Source: JAURDE01 sp965365285
GTDB taxonomy: Bacteria > Bdellovibrionota > Bacteriovoracia > Bacteriovoracales > Bacteriovoracaceae
Length of the DNA stretch: 64,000 bases
Direction: 5' to 3'
Assembly (NCBI GenBank): GCA_965365285.1
Contig: CBDUBC010000003.1
Span: forward strand, 1-64,000
Shown one piece after another: positions 34,539-43,472 of the stretch. A model generated the notes under the pieces. That model made no database searches, had not been told where the DNA came from, and was given only the letters and a program-made list of their open reading frames with translations. The translations under genes and the position numbers were made by a program. The first letter of the stretch is position 1; every line of letters begins with the position of its first letter.

Positions 34539-35561
34539 ATGGCAAATCATCTAAAAATGAAAGGCATAGAGTTCATTGAATTTTCAAGTCAAAGGCAGGA
34601 AGATCTGAAAGAGCTCTTTTTTCAATTGGGTTTTTCGATGGTGGCATCTCACCCTTCCAAAAAGATTCAGCTTTACAAGCAAAATCAAATCAATTTCCTC
34701 CTTAATACCGAAGCCGCAACATTTGCGGATAGCTTCCAAAAAAGCCATGGTCCAAGTGTTTGTTCGATGGCAATAAAGGTTGAAGATGCTGAGTTTGCCT
34801 TTCGAACTGCAATTGAAAGGGGTGCAAAACAAGCCCCCAGTGACTATGAGGCCCTTCGAGCAATTTATGGAATTGGCGATAGCTTGATTTACTTTGTCGA
34901 TTTTGATTCTTTAGAGCTCTACACGCAATTGGGTATCAGTGATCAGAAAAACCAAAAGTTGGTCCAAGATAAAGGCTTTACTCTAATTGATCATCTTACT
35001 AATAACGTGTTTAGGGGCGAGCTTCAAAAGTGGGGTCAGTTCTATAAAGATATTTTTGGCTTTGAAGAAATTCGATATTTTAATATCCGTGGGCAAAAAA
35101 CGGGACTTACCAGTTATGCTCTCCAATCCCCTTGTAAAAGTTTTTGCATTCCTATAAATGAGGGGAGTGAAAAGAGATCTCAAATCAATGAGTATCTTGA
35201 AGAATACAAAGGTGCTGGAATCCAACATATTGCCTTGCTCACAGATAATATTTTAACTTCTCTCGAATCACTAAAAAAAACTGATATCAAAACGCTAAAT
35301 ATTGATGATGAGTACTACCAAGATATTCTTGATAAAGTTCCAGGAGTCACTGAGAAGCTTGAGGACCTTAAAAAGTACCAGATCCTTGTAGATGGAGATG
35401 AGGAAGGATACCTCCTTCAACTCTTCACAAAAAATGTTATTGGGCCTATCTTTTTTGAAATCCTTCAAAGAAAAAATCACAATTCTTTTGGAGAAGGAAA
35501 TTTTAGTGCTCTGTTTAGGTCCATTGAAAAAGACCAACAAAAAAGAGGATATCTTGAATAG
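34539..35561 (+). CDS. hppD: 4-hydroxyphenylpyruvate dioxygenase
   Basis: 340 residues, two vicinal-oxygen-chelate halves. The metal ligands are in the C-terminal half: His in FTLIDHLTNNVFRG, His in GAGIQHIALLTDN, and Glu in FFEILQRKNHNSFGEGNF. DDEYYQDI and LLQLFTKNVIGPIF are family blocks. It converts 4-hydroxyphenylpyruvate to homogentisate in tyrosine breakdown. GGAGGAG at 34527-34533 is a strong ribosome-binding site. Homogentisate dioxygenase is not in the window. Confidence 0.93.
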   Translation: MANHLKMKGIEFIEFSSQRQEDLKELFFQLGFSMVASHPSKKIQLYKQNQINFLLNTEAATFADSFQKSHGPSVCSMAIKVEDAEFAFRTAIERGAKQAPSDYEALRAIYGIGDSLIYFVDFDSLELYTQLGISDQKNQKLVQDKGFTLIDHLTNNVFRGELQKWGQFYKDIFGFEEIRYFNIRGQKTGLTSYALQSPCKSFCIPINEGSEKRSQINEYLEEYKGAGIQHIALLTDNILTSLESLKKTDIKTLNIDDEYYQDILDKVPGVTEKLEDLKKYQILVDGDEEGYLLQLFTKNVIGPIFFEILQRKNHNSFGEGNFSALFRSIEKDQQKRGYLE

Positions 35562-35630
35562 ATATCTATTAAATGTCTAGAATTTAAAAGGGAAATGAAA
35601 TTTATTGAACTTTAGGGCGTCCTTTGAGTG

Positions 35631-35639
35631 TGCTATAAT
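35631..35639 (+). promoter_or_regulatory. Extended -10 promoter of the DoxX gene
   Basis: TGCTATAAT, with TATAAT at 35634-35639 and TG one base upstream; a weak TTTAGG lies 17 bases further up (35611-35616). Confidence 0.55.
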
Positions 35640-35669
35640 ACTATATAGCTCATTAGTTAAGGAGATTCT

Positions 35670-36134
35670 ATGAACGCTCTACAATTCTACCTAAGAGGGG
35701 TTTTATTCATTATTTTTACTTCAAGTGGAATAGGTCACTTCGTTGCAAAAGAATTCTATCTCAAGCTCGTTCCACCTTATATTCCGTTTGCTGAGGTCGT
35801 CGTCACTGTCACAGGAATTCTTGTAATTTTAATGGGAATTGGAATAATCACACCTGGTCTTAAGAAGTTTACGGCCAAGACGATGGTTGCTTTTACCTTG
35901 TGTACAATGCCATCCATTATTTATCTTATTTCCCACACGAGCTTATTCCCTGAAATAAGCGTGCAAATTTTAGTGATGTCAGTTCCGACTCAACTTTCAA
36001 TTTTTATATCTTCTTATTGGCTATCTGGAATGCATTCTCCTGTCTACTTCTTTGAAAAATGGGCCCATCTCGATGACGACTATGTACAGCGCATTGATGA
36101 AGAACGTAAACAAAAAGAGAAACAGGTTAGCTAA
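35670..36134 (+). CDS. DoxX-like membrane protein
   Basis: 154 residues, four membrane helices, with the DoxX-like pattern in the first helix (FIIFTSSGIGHFVAKEFY) and PPYIPFAEVVVTVTGILVI. The C-terminus is cytosolic and charged. Family members are linked to redox or respiratory membranes, without a firm role. AAGGAG precedes the ATG. It converges on the START-domain gene with a 4-base stop overlap. Confidence 0.75.
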   Translation: MNALQFYLRGVLFIIFTSSGIGHFVAKEFYLKLVPPYIPFAEVVVTVTGILVILMGIGIITPGLKKFTAKTMVAFTLCTMPSIIYLISHTSLFPEISVQILVMSVPTQLSIFISSYWLSGMHSPVYFFEKWAHLDDDYVQRIDEERKQKEKQVS

Positions 36135-36751
36135 AGAGGTAGTGGATAGGGCTTCACGTATGGCTTTTCTACTTGGCGCTTAACCGACATTAGCGTCTTG
36201 TAGGGCCAGCTCTTTTGAACCAAATTCACCACAAAAGAAGGAATCAGACCCTTAGGATCGGAGTGGATCTCCACTTCAAACTTAGTCATGAATTGTCCAA
36301 TAGGAGTAATTCTATACATTGAACTCTTTAGATCTGCTCGTACTCCAACAGTTTCTGGAGCGTCTTTATGCTCAACACTTTGCATACGAACAACGATTGA
36401 TTTCTTTGACTCATCCACTGTTAAGACACCTCGATATACAAAGTCTCTTTTTGAAAGTGGCCATGGTAATCCAAAAACTTGATAAACAATATATTCCTTT
36501 TCAGATATTCTTTTTAGAATATCTGACTGCTCAAGTCGATCAACCCATTCTAGCCGATGATCGTTATCCATAAGCACTGCAAGAACTTTTTCAGGTTGGT
36601 TATAGATAATAGTCTCCCCTCTGAAACCAACAATTGGAGAGCCCTTTATAGTCCGACGATAGACTTTAATTCCATCTTTTTCATACATAAAATCCCAAGC
36701 ATTTGCGCTTGTCATAAAAAAACTCAACAGACAAAGAGTGATCATCCTCAT
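36131..36751 (-). CDS. Secreted START-domain lipid-binding protein
   Basis: 206 residues, signal peptide 1-18 (ends TSANA), then a START domain: W-DFMYEKDGIKVYRRTIKGS, VLAVLMDNDHRLEWVDRLEQ, IVYQVFGLPWPLSKRDFVY, and GLIPSFVVNLVQKSWPYKTL. The 'PWPLSKRD' and 'GLIPSFVVN' segments match eukaryotic phosphatidylcholine-transfer-type START proteins. A paralogue lies at 51808-52503. It likely binds a lipid in the periplasm; the ligand is unknown. AAGGAG precedes the ATG. Confidence 0.8.
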   Translation of the reverse strand: MRMITLCLLSFFMTSANAWDFMYEKDGIKVYRRTIKGSPIVGFRGETIIYNQPEKVLAVLMDNDHRLEWVDRLEQSDILKRISEKEYIVYQVFGLPWPLSKRDFVYRGVLTVDESKKSIVVRMQSVEHKDAPETVGVRADLKSSMYRITPIGQFMTKFEVEIHSDPKGLIPSFVVNLVQKSWPYKTLMSVKRQVEKPYVKPYPLPL

Positions 36752-36801
36752 AATAAATCTCCTTTCTTTGATTATTTTATAAAATTTAAGACAAGTCTAA
36801 T

Positions 36802-37239
36802 CTAAAGATCAAAACATGTATGGGGTGGCATGACTAAAGTAGACAGAAATTTTAGAATCCTCTCCGTAAAACGAGTCACGTCTGCAAAATGTAGTCTGTG
36901 AACTTTAGCACTCATTAAGCAGATCTTTCGTCCGTCTAAATGAGTGACGGTCGAGCGAATATGGGCCTTTCCTTTCTTTATAGATAAATACTTGCGCAGA
37001 GAAAGATCCACAAGTACATCTAGCCTACAGCCCTTGAACTCCAGATTTTTTACTTCTTCAATCAGGATGTGAGAGCGTGCTCCCGTTCTAATCACTTTCT
37101 GGGCAATTTTCTCATTTAACTCAAGTCTTATATATTCCATACTGGCGTTTCCCAAAGTCTCAACTGCTGGGCAATTCACATTAGCATGAAGATTAAGACT
37201 GACAAATAGGATCAAGATTGTGCTAAGTAGATTTTTCAT
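36802..37239 (-). CDS. Secreted protein, function not recognised
   Basis: 145 residues with a signal peptide (about 1-19, ends NLHA) and three cysteines in the mature part (CPAVETLG, KGCRLDV, KICLMSAK) plus a C-terminal C. Predicted beta-rich with strong basic character. No domain recognised. No ribosome-binding site; a consensus TTGACA lies upstream in leaderless geometry (37246-37275). Confidence 0.6.
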   Translation of the reverse strand: MKNLLSTILILFVSLNLHANVNCPAVETLGNASMEYIRLELNEKIAQKVIRTGARSHILIEEVKNLEFKGCRLDVLVDLSLRKYLSIKKGKAHIRSTVTHLDGRKICLMSAKVHRLHFADVTRFTERILKFLSTLVMPPHTCFDL

Positions 37240-37245
37240 AAAAAC

Positions 37246-37275
37246 AGCCTAAGTCTGCCCCTAAAAGTTTGTCAA
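37246..37275 (-). promoter_or_regulatory. Promoter of the 145-residue secreted protein gene
   Basis: Minus-strand TTGACA (37275-37270), 18-base spacer, TAGGCT (37251-37246), then six bases to the ATG. The -35 is perfect; the -10 is weak. Confidence 0.4.
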
Positions 37276-37319
37276 TTGTCCCTATCTAAGCGCGGGATGA
37301 AATTCTCCGATACTCTATT

Positions 37320-38600
37320 ATGAACAGATACAAGCAAAGTATTTTGAAATACTCTGAGGCGCTTATTGAACTCACAAAACCAATCCTAGTGCTCGATTCT
37401 ATTAAGTGGCGAGGTGACATATTTGAGACATTTAGAAAGAGTAAATTTAGGGAAATGCCAAAGATACATCCCGATTATTTTAATCAACATCCATTAAAAT
37501 TCAATCCTGAGAATAAAATCACAGAGCTTCAAGAACTCGGAGAGAAGATCGCTCGTCACTTTGGTCCCTCAGATCCAATTAATATCATTCTATCTCGACA
37601 GGTTAAAGAATATATAACGGCAGTGAAGCTATTGAAGAACAGGGGCAAAAAATCATTTTATAAATACAGCTGTAGACTCTATGGAAGTACTTCCTCTCAT
37701 TTTTTAGATAATAAAAGCTCGGTCTCTCTTTTAGGAGAAACCATGTACCAAGTTCTTAAAAATCTTGTTATGGCAACGGAACATGAGCCACGAAATATCG
37801 AAGCTCACAAAGCTGTTAAAATTCTCTCAAATCGTTTGAAATCCTATTTTCATGGAGATGACGTACATGTAAAGCTTTCCGACGGGATTGTTTCCGATGC
37901 TGCTGCTGGGAGTAATTATATAAAATTTAAAAAAGGTGCTTACTATTCAGAAAGAGATCTTTCTATTTATGAGGTTCATGAAGGCCATGTCCATGTTGGA
38001 ACATCTTTAAATGGAAAAGCACAACCTTATGCTAAGTGGCTTTCAGTGGGCTCTCCTGCGGTTGCTACCACTCAAGAGGGGCTGGCCCTTTTTATGGAAG
38101 TCGTCTCGTTATTATGCACTCCCTACCGACTCAAAAAGGTAAATGATCGAATCAAGGCCATTAAAATGGCCGAGGATGGTGCTAATTTTATAGATGTTTT
38201 TGATTTTTTTAGGGATCAAGGCTGTGATGAATGGGAGGGATATAAAAGGGCCCATCGAGTTTTTAGAGGAACGACAGGGCAGGGTGGGGTGCCTTTTACG
38301 AAAGACCTCGCCTATGAAAAAGGCTTTATTCAGATTTTTAATTTTTTAAGTGTGTGTGTAAGCCAAGGTCGACCAGAACTCATTCCTTTTCTTTTTACAG
38401 GAAAACTCATCATCAAGGATATCCCCTTAATTTACGAGCTTTATGAAAGAGATATTGTTACTTTTCCTAAATATCTACCAGAACCGTTTCGCGATATCAA
38501 AGGAATGACGACTTGGTTGAGTTTTTCTAAGTTTTTAAATACCTTAGATCTTAACCGTATTGAAAAACAATTAAAAAAAGTGATCAAACTAGGGGCCTAA
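37320..38600 (+). CDS. DUF1704 / MATCAP-like metalloprotease (QEGLA motif)
   Basis: 426 residues. The hallmark HExxxH zinc motif is present as YEVHEGHVHVG, and the TTQEGLALFMEVV block gives the family its older 'QEGLA' name. The distant animal homologue MATCAP/KIAA0895L is a tubulin carboxypeptidase; bacterial members have no established substrate and some were named flavohemoglobin-expression modulators. No signal peptide, so it acts in the cytosol or after release by another route. It precedes a secreted phosphodiesterase gene by 18 bases. Confidence 0.85.
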   Translation: MNRYKQSILKYSEALIELTKPILVLDSIKWRGDIFETFRKSKFREMPKIHPDYFNQHPLKFNPENKITELQELGEKIARHFGPSDPINIILSRQVKEYITAVKLLKNRGKKSFYKYSCRLYGSTSSHFLDNKSSVSLLGETMYQVLKNLVMATEHEPRNIEAHKAVKILSNRLKSYFHGDDVHVKLSDGIVSDAAAGSNYIKFKKGAYYSERDLSIYEVHEGHVHVGTSLNGKAQPYAKWLSVGSPAVATTQEGLALFMEVVSLLCTPYRLKKVNDRIKAIKMAEDGANFIDVFDFFRDQGCDEWEGYKRAHRVFRGTTGQGGVPFTKDLAYEKGFIQIFNFLSVCVSQGRPELIPFLFTGKLIIKDIPLIYELYERDIVTFPKYLPEPFRDIKGMTTWLSFSKFLNTLDLNRIEKQLKKVIKLGA

Positions 38601-38618
38601 CAAAAAAAGGAATTTATC

Positions 38619-39485
38619 ATGCTTAGACTTATTTTACTCATTACACTATTTTTCTCGTTTCCAGCTTTCTCTAACTCTTCAAAAAGAGTTGTAATTTTAG
38701 GGTTTGATGGGTTTGGTGGTTATTGGATGAGAAAAAATAAAGACGCAACTCCCTTTATAAATTCGCTTTATAAAAAGGGAGTCCATACAACAAAAATGCG
38801 CTGTATTCTCCCAACTCTAAGCGGTCCTAATTGGACTGGAATTTTTAGAGGATCTCGACCAAGTGTTCACGGAGTTCTCGATAATAAGATTCGTCCCTAT
38901 AGAAAAAAATGGCCATCTACAATTTTTGAGATTTTAAAAAACCAGTATCCCAAAATGAGTATGAAGGTTATCGCTGATTGGTATGGTATCATGGATATTT
39001 TAAGAGATAATAAATTTCTTCAAAAAGAAAACTCAGACCATAACATTCTAGATGATGCTCTAAATAAAACTTTAAAGGCAATTAATGAAGGTCATCAAGT
39101 TATCTTTACTCATTTTGATTCTACTGATCACGCAGGACATTCCAAGGGGTGGGGATCAAAAGAATACGTGGAGGCGATGACTTATAATGATAATGTTGTG
39201 AAAAGAGTTTATGAACACCTCAAAAAAAATAATCTTCTTGATAAGGTAGACATTATTATTACCTCAGACCATGGTGGTGCTGGCAATGGACATAGCGGTT
39301 TCATAAAAAGTAATGTCAGAGATGTTCCATTTATTGCCGTTGGTCCTAGCTTTAAAGAGAACTATGAAATTAAGCAAGTTTTATTAAGAAACTTTCAAAT
39401 ACCTCATATTATTGCAAAAATCTTTGATGTAAAGACACCAAGAAACTGGTCCACTCAAGGTGATATTAAAAATATATATCGCTAA
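38619..39485 (+). CDS. Secreted alkaline-phosphatase-superfamily phosphodiesterase
   Basis: 288 residues with a signal peptide (1-18). The nucleotide pyrophosphatase/phosphodiesterase pattern is clear: VVILGFDGFGGYW (metal Asp), LPTLSGPNWTGIFRG with the nucleophilic Thr, THFDSTDHAGH and ITSDHGGAGNGHSG (metal Asp/His). Periplasmic; hydrolyses phosphodiesters or phosphomonoesters of unknown identity. A shortened member of the family. AAGGAA precedes the ATG. It converges on the LysR gene with 4 bases of overlap. Confidence 0.85.
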   Translation: MLRLILLITLFFSFPAFSNSSKRVVILGFDGFGGYWMRKNKDATPFINSLYKKGVHTTKMRCILPTLSGPNWTGIFRGSRPSVHGVLDNKIRPYRKKWPSTIFEILKNQYPKMSMKVIADWYGIMDILRDNKFLQKENSDHNILDDALNKTLKAINEGHQVIFTHFDSTDHAGHSKGWGSKEYVEAMTYNDNVVKRVYEHLKKNNLLDKVDIIITSDHGGAGNGHSGFIKSNVRDVPFIAVGPSFKENYEIKQVLLRNFQIPHIIAKIFDVKTPRNWSTQGDIKNIYR

Positions 39486-40444
39486 TCTTTAAGAAGATCC
39501 TCCGAGACTTCACTCACTTCAATCTGGAGATCTACGTCCTGATATCTTTCAGGGAGCTGACTAAAGTTTGACTGAATGAGTTCTTTAAGCTTTTTAATGG
39601 AAATCAAGCCTTCATCAGTTTTTTTCCAAACTGCATAGAGATTAATTTTTATAGGCTCACCAAGATGAAAGGGTTTTAAATCCTTGTAGCTTTGAAGAGG
39701 GTTTTTTGCCATAAACATAACACAGCGACCTCTCTCACAAAGTTTTTTAATAAACTCAGTGTGATCGCTATATATTTTCTCTTTAGGTACGACTCCATTT
39801 TTTCTTAAATAGTTATAGACTTTGTTGTTAAGACTCTTATCCCAGTAACTCTCTGCAAAAGGAATATTGTTCATAAGATCTTTAGCATCTTTAAACTTTG
39901 AATAAAGTTCATTGGAACAAAAAAAAGCAACTTCAAAAGAACCTATTTCTAGGCAGCCTAAATCTTTTCTTCTCGTTTTTCTTAATGAAATCCCCCAATC
40001 AATATGACCTTTAAGAAGATTATCAATGAGAACCTCATGCTCTGCCTGTTTAAATGTATTCACGGTTCCATAGTGAGCGTAGAAATCCCAATATTGAGAA
40101 GCAAAATCTATGGCAAGGTCATAAGAAACCGTTTCCTCTAACCCTATTTTGACTGGGTATCCACCAATATCATCTTCTGAAAACTTCTCAAGAAGCTTAC
40201 TTCCCTCTTCAAACATAATTTCAGCATGTTTAAAAAGGGTTTGTCCGTCAGGTGTAAGGAATAATCCTTTTGAACTTCTATTAAAAAGCTTTTTTGATAG
40301 TGTTTTCTCAAGTTTTTTAATTTGTTCAGAGACAGTGGAGGGAGCAGCCTTCATTTGCCGTGCAGCAATTTTAAGGGATTGAACCTTCGCAACTTCGTAA
40401 AAGCCGTATAGGTGATTCCAATTAATATCCTTTAAATTATGCAA
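39482..40444 (-). CDS. LysR-family transcription regulator
   Basis: 320 residues. N-terminal winged helix with WNHLYGFYEVAKVQSLKIAARQM and APSTVSEQIKKLEKTLSKKLF, then a LysR substrate-binding domain. The opening phrase is close to NhaR-type regulators. It is divergent from the M20 peptidase operon; the 255-base spacer holds a symmetric T-N11-A site that would suit it (40562-40580). The inducer is unknown. Confidence 0.88.
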   Translation of the reverse strand: MHNLKDINWNHLYGFYEVAKVQSLKIAARQMKAAPSTVSEQIKKLEKTLSKKLFNRSSKGLFLTPDGQTLFKHAEIMFEEGSKLLEKFSEDDIGGYPVKIGLEETVSYDLAIDFASQYWDFYAHYGTVNTFKQAEHEVLIDNLLKGHIDWGISLRKTRRKDLGCLEIGSFEVAFFCSNELYSKFKDAKDLMNNIPFAESYWDKSLNNKVYNYLRKNGVVPKEKIYSDHTEFIKKLCERGRCVMFMAKNPLQSYKDLKPFHLGEPIKINLYAVWKKTDEGLISIKKLKELIQSNFSQLPERYQDVDLQIEVSEVSEDLLKD

Positions 40445-40561
40445 ATCTCCTCCTCTATCAAGCTCTCAAGTGTTGAACCATAGCAATAATTTTCTAGATG
40501 TCAAAATTGATCCCAAACCTCCTTGCTATAAGGATAACTACCCTTAACTTAACGCAGCAAT

Positions 40562-40580
40562 AATTCGTCTATTCCGAATT
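40562..40580. promoter_or_regulatory. Candidate LysR operator
   Basis: A perfect inverted repeat: AATTCG, seven bases, CGAATT. It contains T-N11-A, the classical LysR-type recognition element. It is 118 bases before the LysR start and 120 bases before the M20 start. An extended -10 (TGCTATAAG) lies at 40524-40532 on the plus strand. Confidence 0.6.
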
Positions 40581-40699
40581 TACTTTCTTTGCGCTAGTAG
40601 TTATTAAGTTTTTTTTCTATATTTTCGTTATGGAGGTGCCCAATCTTATTAATTGAAAAAAATATTCACCCACACGTTTCTCGTTATCCAAAATCACCT

Positions 40700-41842
40700 A
40701 TGAGTCAATGGCTCAAGCTTTTAGAGGATTTAGTTTGCATATCGTCAGAAACTGCTATGGTAGGGTCGGTTCAAAGAGTTCAGGACATATTTGAGAAAGA
40801 GCTCATTCAGCTAGGTCTCAAAACAAGGCAAATCAAAAATCCATCTGAAAAAAGTGCAAAGCTAGTCTTAGGTGAAATTCAAGGTCGTAGTTCTCAATAC
40901 ATCACCCTAGTATGTCATGCTGACACAGTCTTTAACAAAGACCATTTTAGACCAGAATTAAAAGTTCTAGGAAATAAGGCCTATGGACCAGGAGTTGTTG
41001 ATAATAAGGGAGGAATGATTGTTATCCTCAATGGGCTTAAAAAGTTATTTCAAGGCAATCCCTCTATTAATTTTGGAATTCGTGTGATTTCTTCTCCTAA
41101 TGAAGAGCTGGGCTCTATTGGTTTTCACGATCTATTCAAAAAGCTCTCTCTAGACTCCCCCATTATTCTTGGCTTTGAACCCGCCTACAAAGACGGAGAT
41201 ATCATAACCGGTCGAAAGGGAAATCGTTGGTACAATATTAAAGTTAAAGGAAAAAAGGCCCACTCCGGAAGGGAGCATCATCTTGGTGTGAACGCTTGTG
41301 GTGAGCTTGCTCTTCAACTTGCAAAGCTTCAAAGTCTAACCGATTATTCAAAAGATCTCACAGTTAATATTGGTAAAATTAATGGAGGTATTCGCCATAA
41401 TATCGTGAGTGATTATGCTTTTGGACAGCTCGAAGTAAGATACCCTTGTTTTGTAACTCAAAGCTTTATTACTCAAAAAATTGAAGAACAACTCTCCTAT
41501 AGTCATATCAAATGTGCCCAAGCGAAAACAGAATCTGAAATAGATTTTGAGATTATTGACGATTGTCCTCCTCTAGCGAGTAATGAAAAAAGTTTAAACC
41601 TATTCAAAAAATACCAAAAAATTGTTCATAAAATTGAAGATAAAAATATATCTCCTCAAATGGTCGGTGGTGCTGCTGATGTAAACCACTTTAGTGGGCC
41701 CGAAAAAATCATTCTAGATGGTCTGGGGCCAATTGGTGGAAACATGCATACGACAAAAGAGTATCTCGTAACAGAAAGTCTTGAAACGAGGGCACGAGCC
41801 TTGAAGGAAATCTTAATCACACTAGATAGGGAGGATTATTAA
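40700..41842 (+). CDS. M20 family metallopeptidase (carboxypeptidase G2-like)
   Basis: 380 residues. Zinc-dependent M20 signature: LVCHADTVF, GVVDNKGGMIVILNGL, SPNEELGSIGF, GFEPAYKDGDIITGRKG, then the dimerisation domain with KGKKAHSGREHHLG and a closing DGLGPIGGNMHT. Cytosolic, no signal peptide. Members hydrolyse C-terminal amide bonds of dipeptides or acylamino acids; here it heads an operon with an acetyltransferase and a deacetylase. No obvious ribosome-binding site. Confidence 0.9.
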   Translation: MSQWLKLLEDLVCISSETAMVGSVQRVQDIFEKELIQLGLKTRQIKNPSEKSAKLVLGEIQGRSSQYITLVCHADTVFNKDHFRPELKVLGNKAYGPGVVDNKGGMIVILNGLKKLFQGNPSINFGIRVISSPNEELGSIGFHDLFKKLSLDSPIILGFEPAYKDGDIITGRKGNRWYNIKVKGKKAHSGREHHLGVNACGELALQLAKLQSLTDYSKDLTVNIGKINGGIRHNIVSDYAFGQLEVRYPCFVTQSFITQKIEEQLSYSHIKCAQAKTESEIDFEIIDDCPPLASNEKSLNLFKKYQKIVHKIEDKNISPQMVGGAADVNHFSGPEKIILDGLGPIGGNMHTTKEYLVTESLETRARALKEILITLDREDY

Positions 41843-42340
41843 ATGAAAATTAAAAAAGCCAACTATAAAGACATGTCAAAAATTGCAAGAATCATTAGCT
41901 CATCAGCTAAATGGTATGAACCCATTATTGATGAAAAAGATATGAAGGAGCATGAGGTCGATGACTCTTGGATTGATAAAAACTACACAAGAAGAGATTT
42001 CTATATTGCTCAGGATCCAAGTGGAGAAGAAATTGGAACAATCTCTATGCAGTATTTTGGAAATACAACCTATCTAGGTTATATTTATGTTCATGCAGAA
42101 AAAACGGGAAATGGTTACGGCAAAAAACTGATCAAATTTGCTGAGGAGCAGGCTAAAGAAAAGGGACAAGAATCTCTAATCCTTATTGCACACCCAAAAG
42201 CGACGTGGGCCACCAAAGCTTATGAAAGGTATGGTTTTAAGAAAAAATTTGATTCCAAAGAAAAAGTTTTAAATTATAAAGAAGGGCTTCTTGAACCCTA
42301 CTATGAAGAAGGATTTCACCTCTATGAGTACAGGCTCTAA
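41843..42340 (+). CDS. GNAT-family N-acetyltransferase
   Basis: 165 residues. The acetyl-CoA-binding loop is in YIYVHAEKTGNGYGKKLIKFAEEQ, and AYERYGFKKKF is the usual closing motif. The start follows directly after the M20 stop. The end overlaps the deacetylase start region, so the three genes form one transcript. The acceptor substrate is unknown; polyamines or amino acids are candidates from the context. Confidence 0.88.
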   Translation: MKIKKANYKDMSKIARIISSSAKWYEPIIDEKDMKEHEVDDSWIDKNYTRRDFYIAQDPSGEEIGTISMQYFGNTTYLGYIYVHAEKTGNGYGKKLIKFAEEQAKEKGQESLILIAHPKATWATKAYERYGFKKKFDSKEKVLNYKEGLLEPYYEEGFHLYEYRL

Positions 42341-43376
42341 TTCAGAAAAAAGCAAGGATAAGCTTCCTGTTTTCTTTCATACCTCCCAACTTGAATTTCA
42401 TCCAAAATATGAGTGGGCGTTAGGAAACCGAATTAAGCACCCCGAAACAACAAGAAGAGCAGAGTCCATTTTTAAGGAAGTAAGAAAAAATTCGGAACTT
42501 TTTGAGATCGTTGAACCCCCTAGAATACCCTTAAAATCTATTCGAGACTGTCATAATTATCAGCTTCTTACTCTATACAATACTGCTGCTTCAAGCCTTG
42601 AAAATGGTGAGGAGTTCTACCCCACCGTCTTTCCCCAGAGAATGAAAGCTAAACCGGATCCAACCAATCTAACTCATGCGGGTTTTTATTGCTTTGACAG
42701 TGGAACTCCCATGAATAATAAGACTTGGCTTGCTTCGGCTTGGAGTGCTTCCTCTGCTTATTATGCCTCTGATTATATTTATAAGAATAAAGGTCAATAT
42801 GCTTATGCCTTAAGTCGTCCCCCTGGTCACCATGCTTCCCGCGATACCTACGGTGGATATTGTTACTTTAATAATGCAGCTGTAGCCGCCAAGCATCTGA
42901 GAAAGAAAGGACGAGTTGCTATTGTTGATATTGATTTTCACCATGGAAACGGCACTCAAGAAATCTTCTACAAAGATGATAAAGTTTTTTTTATTTCTCT
43001 TCATGGAGATCCGAGGAAGTACTTTCCCTATTTTTTAGGCTTTCCCTCTGAAATCGGTCAGGGTAAGGGAGAGGGTTTTAATCTCAATATCATACTCGAG
43101 CAAGGCTGCAATATAAAGAAGTATGAAAAGTCCCTCCGAGAGACCGTTAAACCAGCATTAGAGAGCTTTGAGCCAGAGTACCTTATACTATCAGCAGGTT
43201 TTGATACATATGAGCTAGATCCCATTGGAAGCTTTGCCTTAAAAACGGAGGATTTTCAAAAAATTGGAAAATTTTTTCGCTCTCTCAATCTTCCCACATT
43301 AATCTTACAAGAGGGAGGATATTACACAAAGGATCTTGGTTTAAATGTCGTTAGCCTACTTAAGGCATTTGCATAG
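42324..43376 (+). CDS. Histone-deacetylase-family amidohydrolase, acetylpolyamine-type
   Basis: About 350 residues. Zinc amidohydrolase motifs: SRPPGHHASRDTYGGYCYFNNAAVAA (the active-site His pair), VAIVDIDFHHGNGTQEIFY, and the D of SAGFDTYELDPIG. HGDPRKYFPYFLGFPSEIGQGKGEGFNLN matches the loop of acetylpolyamine amidohydrolases more than histone deacetylases. ATG at 42324 is preceded by GAAGGA and is preferred over an in-frame TTG at 42291. Confidence 0.9.
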   Translation: MSTGSNSEKSKDKLPVFFHTSQLEFHPKYEWALGNRIKHPETTRRAESIFKEVRKNSELFEIVEPPRIPLKSIRDCHNYQLLTLYNTAASSLENGEEFYPTVFPQRMKAKPDPTNLTHAGFYCFDSGTPMNNKTWLASAWSASSAYYASDYIYKNKGQYAYALSRPPGHHASRDTYGGYCYFNNAAVAAKHLRKKGRVAIVDIDFHHGNGTQEIFYKDDKVFFISLHGDPRKYFPYFLGFPSEIGQGKGEGFNLNIILEQGCNIKKYEKSLRETVKPALESFEPEYLILSAGFDTYELDPIGSFALKTEDFQKIGKFFRSLNLPTLILQEGGYYTKDLGLNVVSLLKAFA

Positions 43377-43472
43377 TAATTTCAAATACTTACAGCTATT
43401 CCTCTCTAAAATTTTTACATGTTAAATGATGATGGAATGTCACATTGCGCCGGTTACACTATAAGAAGATTC

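Noticed and set aside
42324..43376. Histone deacetylase acting on proteins
   Set aside because: The fold fits, but the HGDP...FPYFLG...GEG loop matches acetylpolyamine amidohydrolases, and bacteria lack histone tails; acetylpolyamine-type is the better call.
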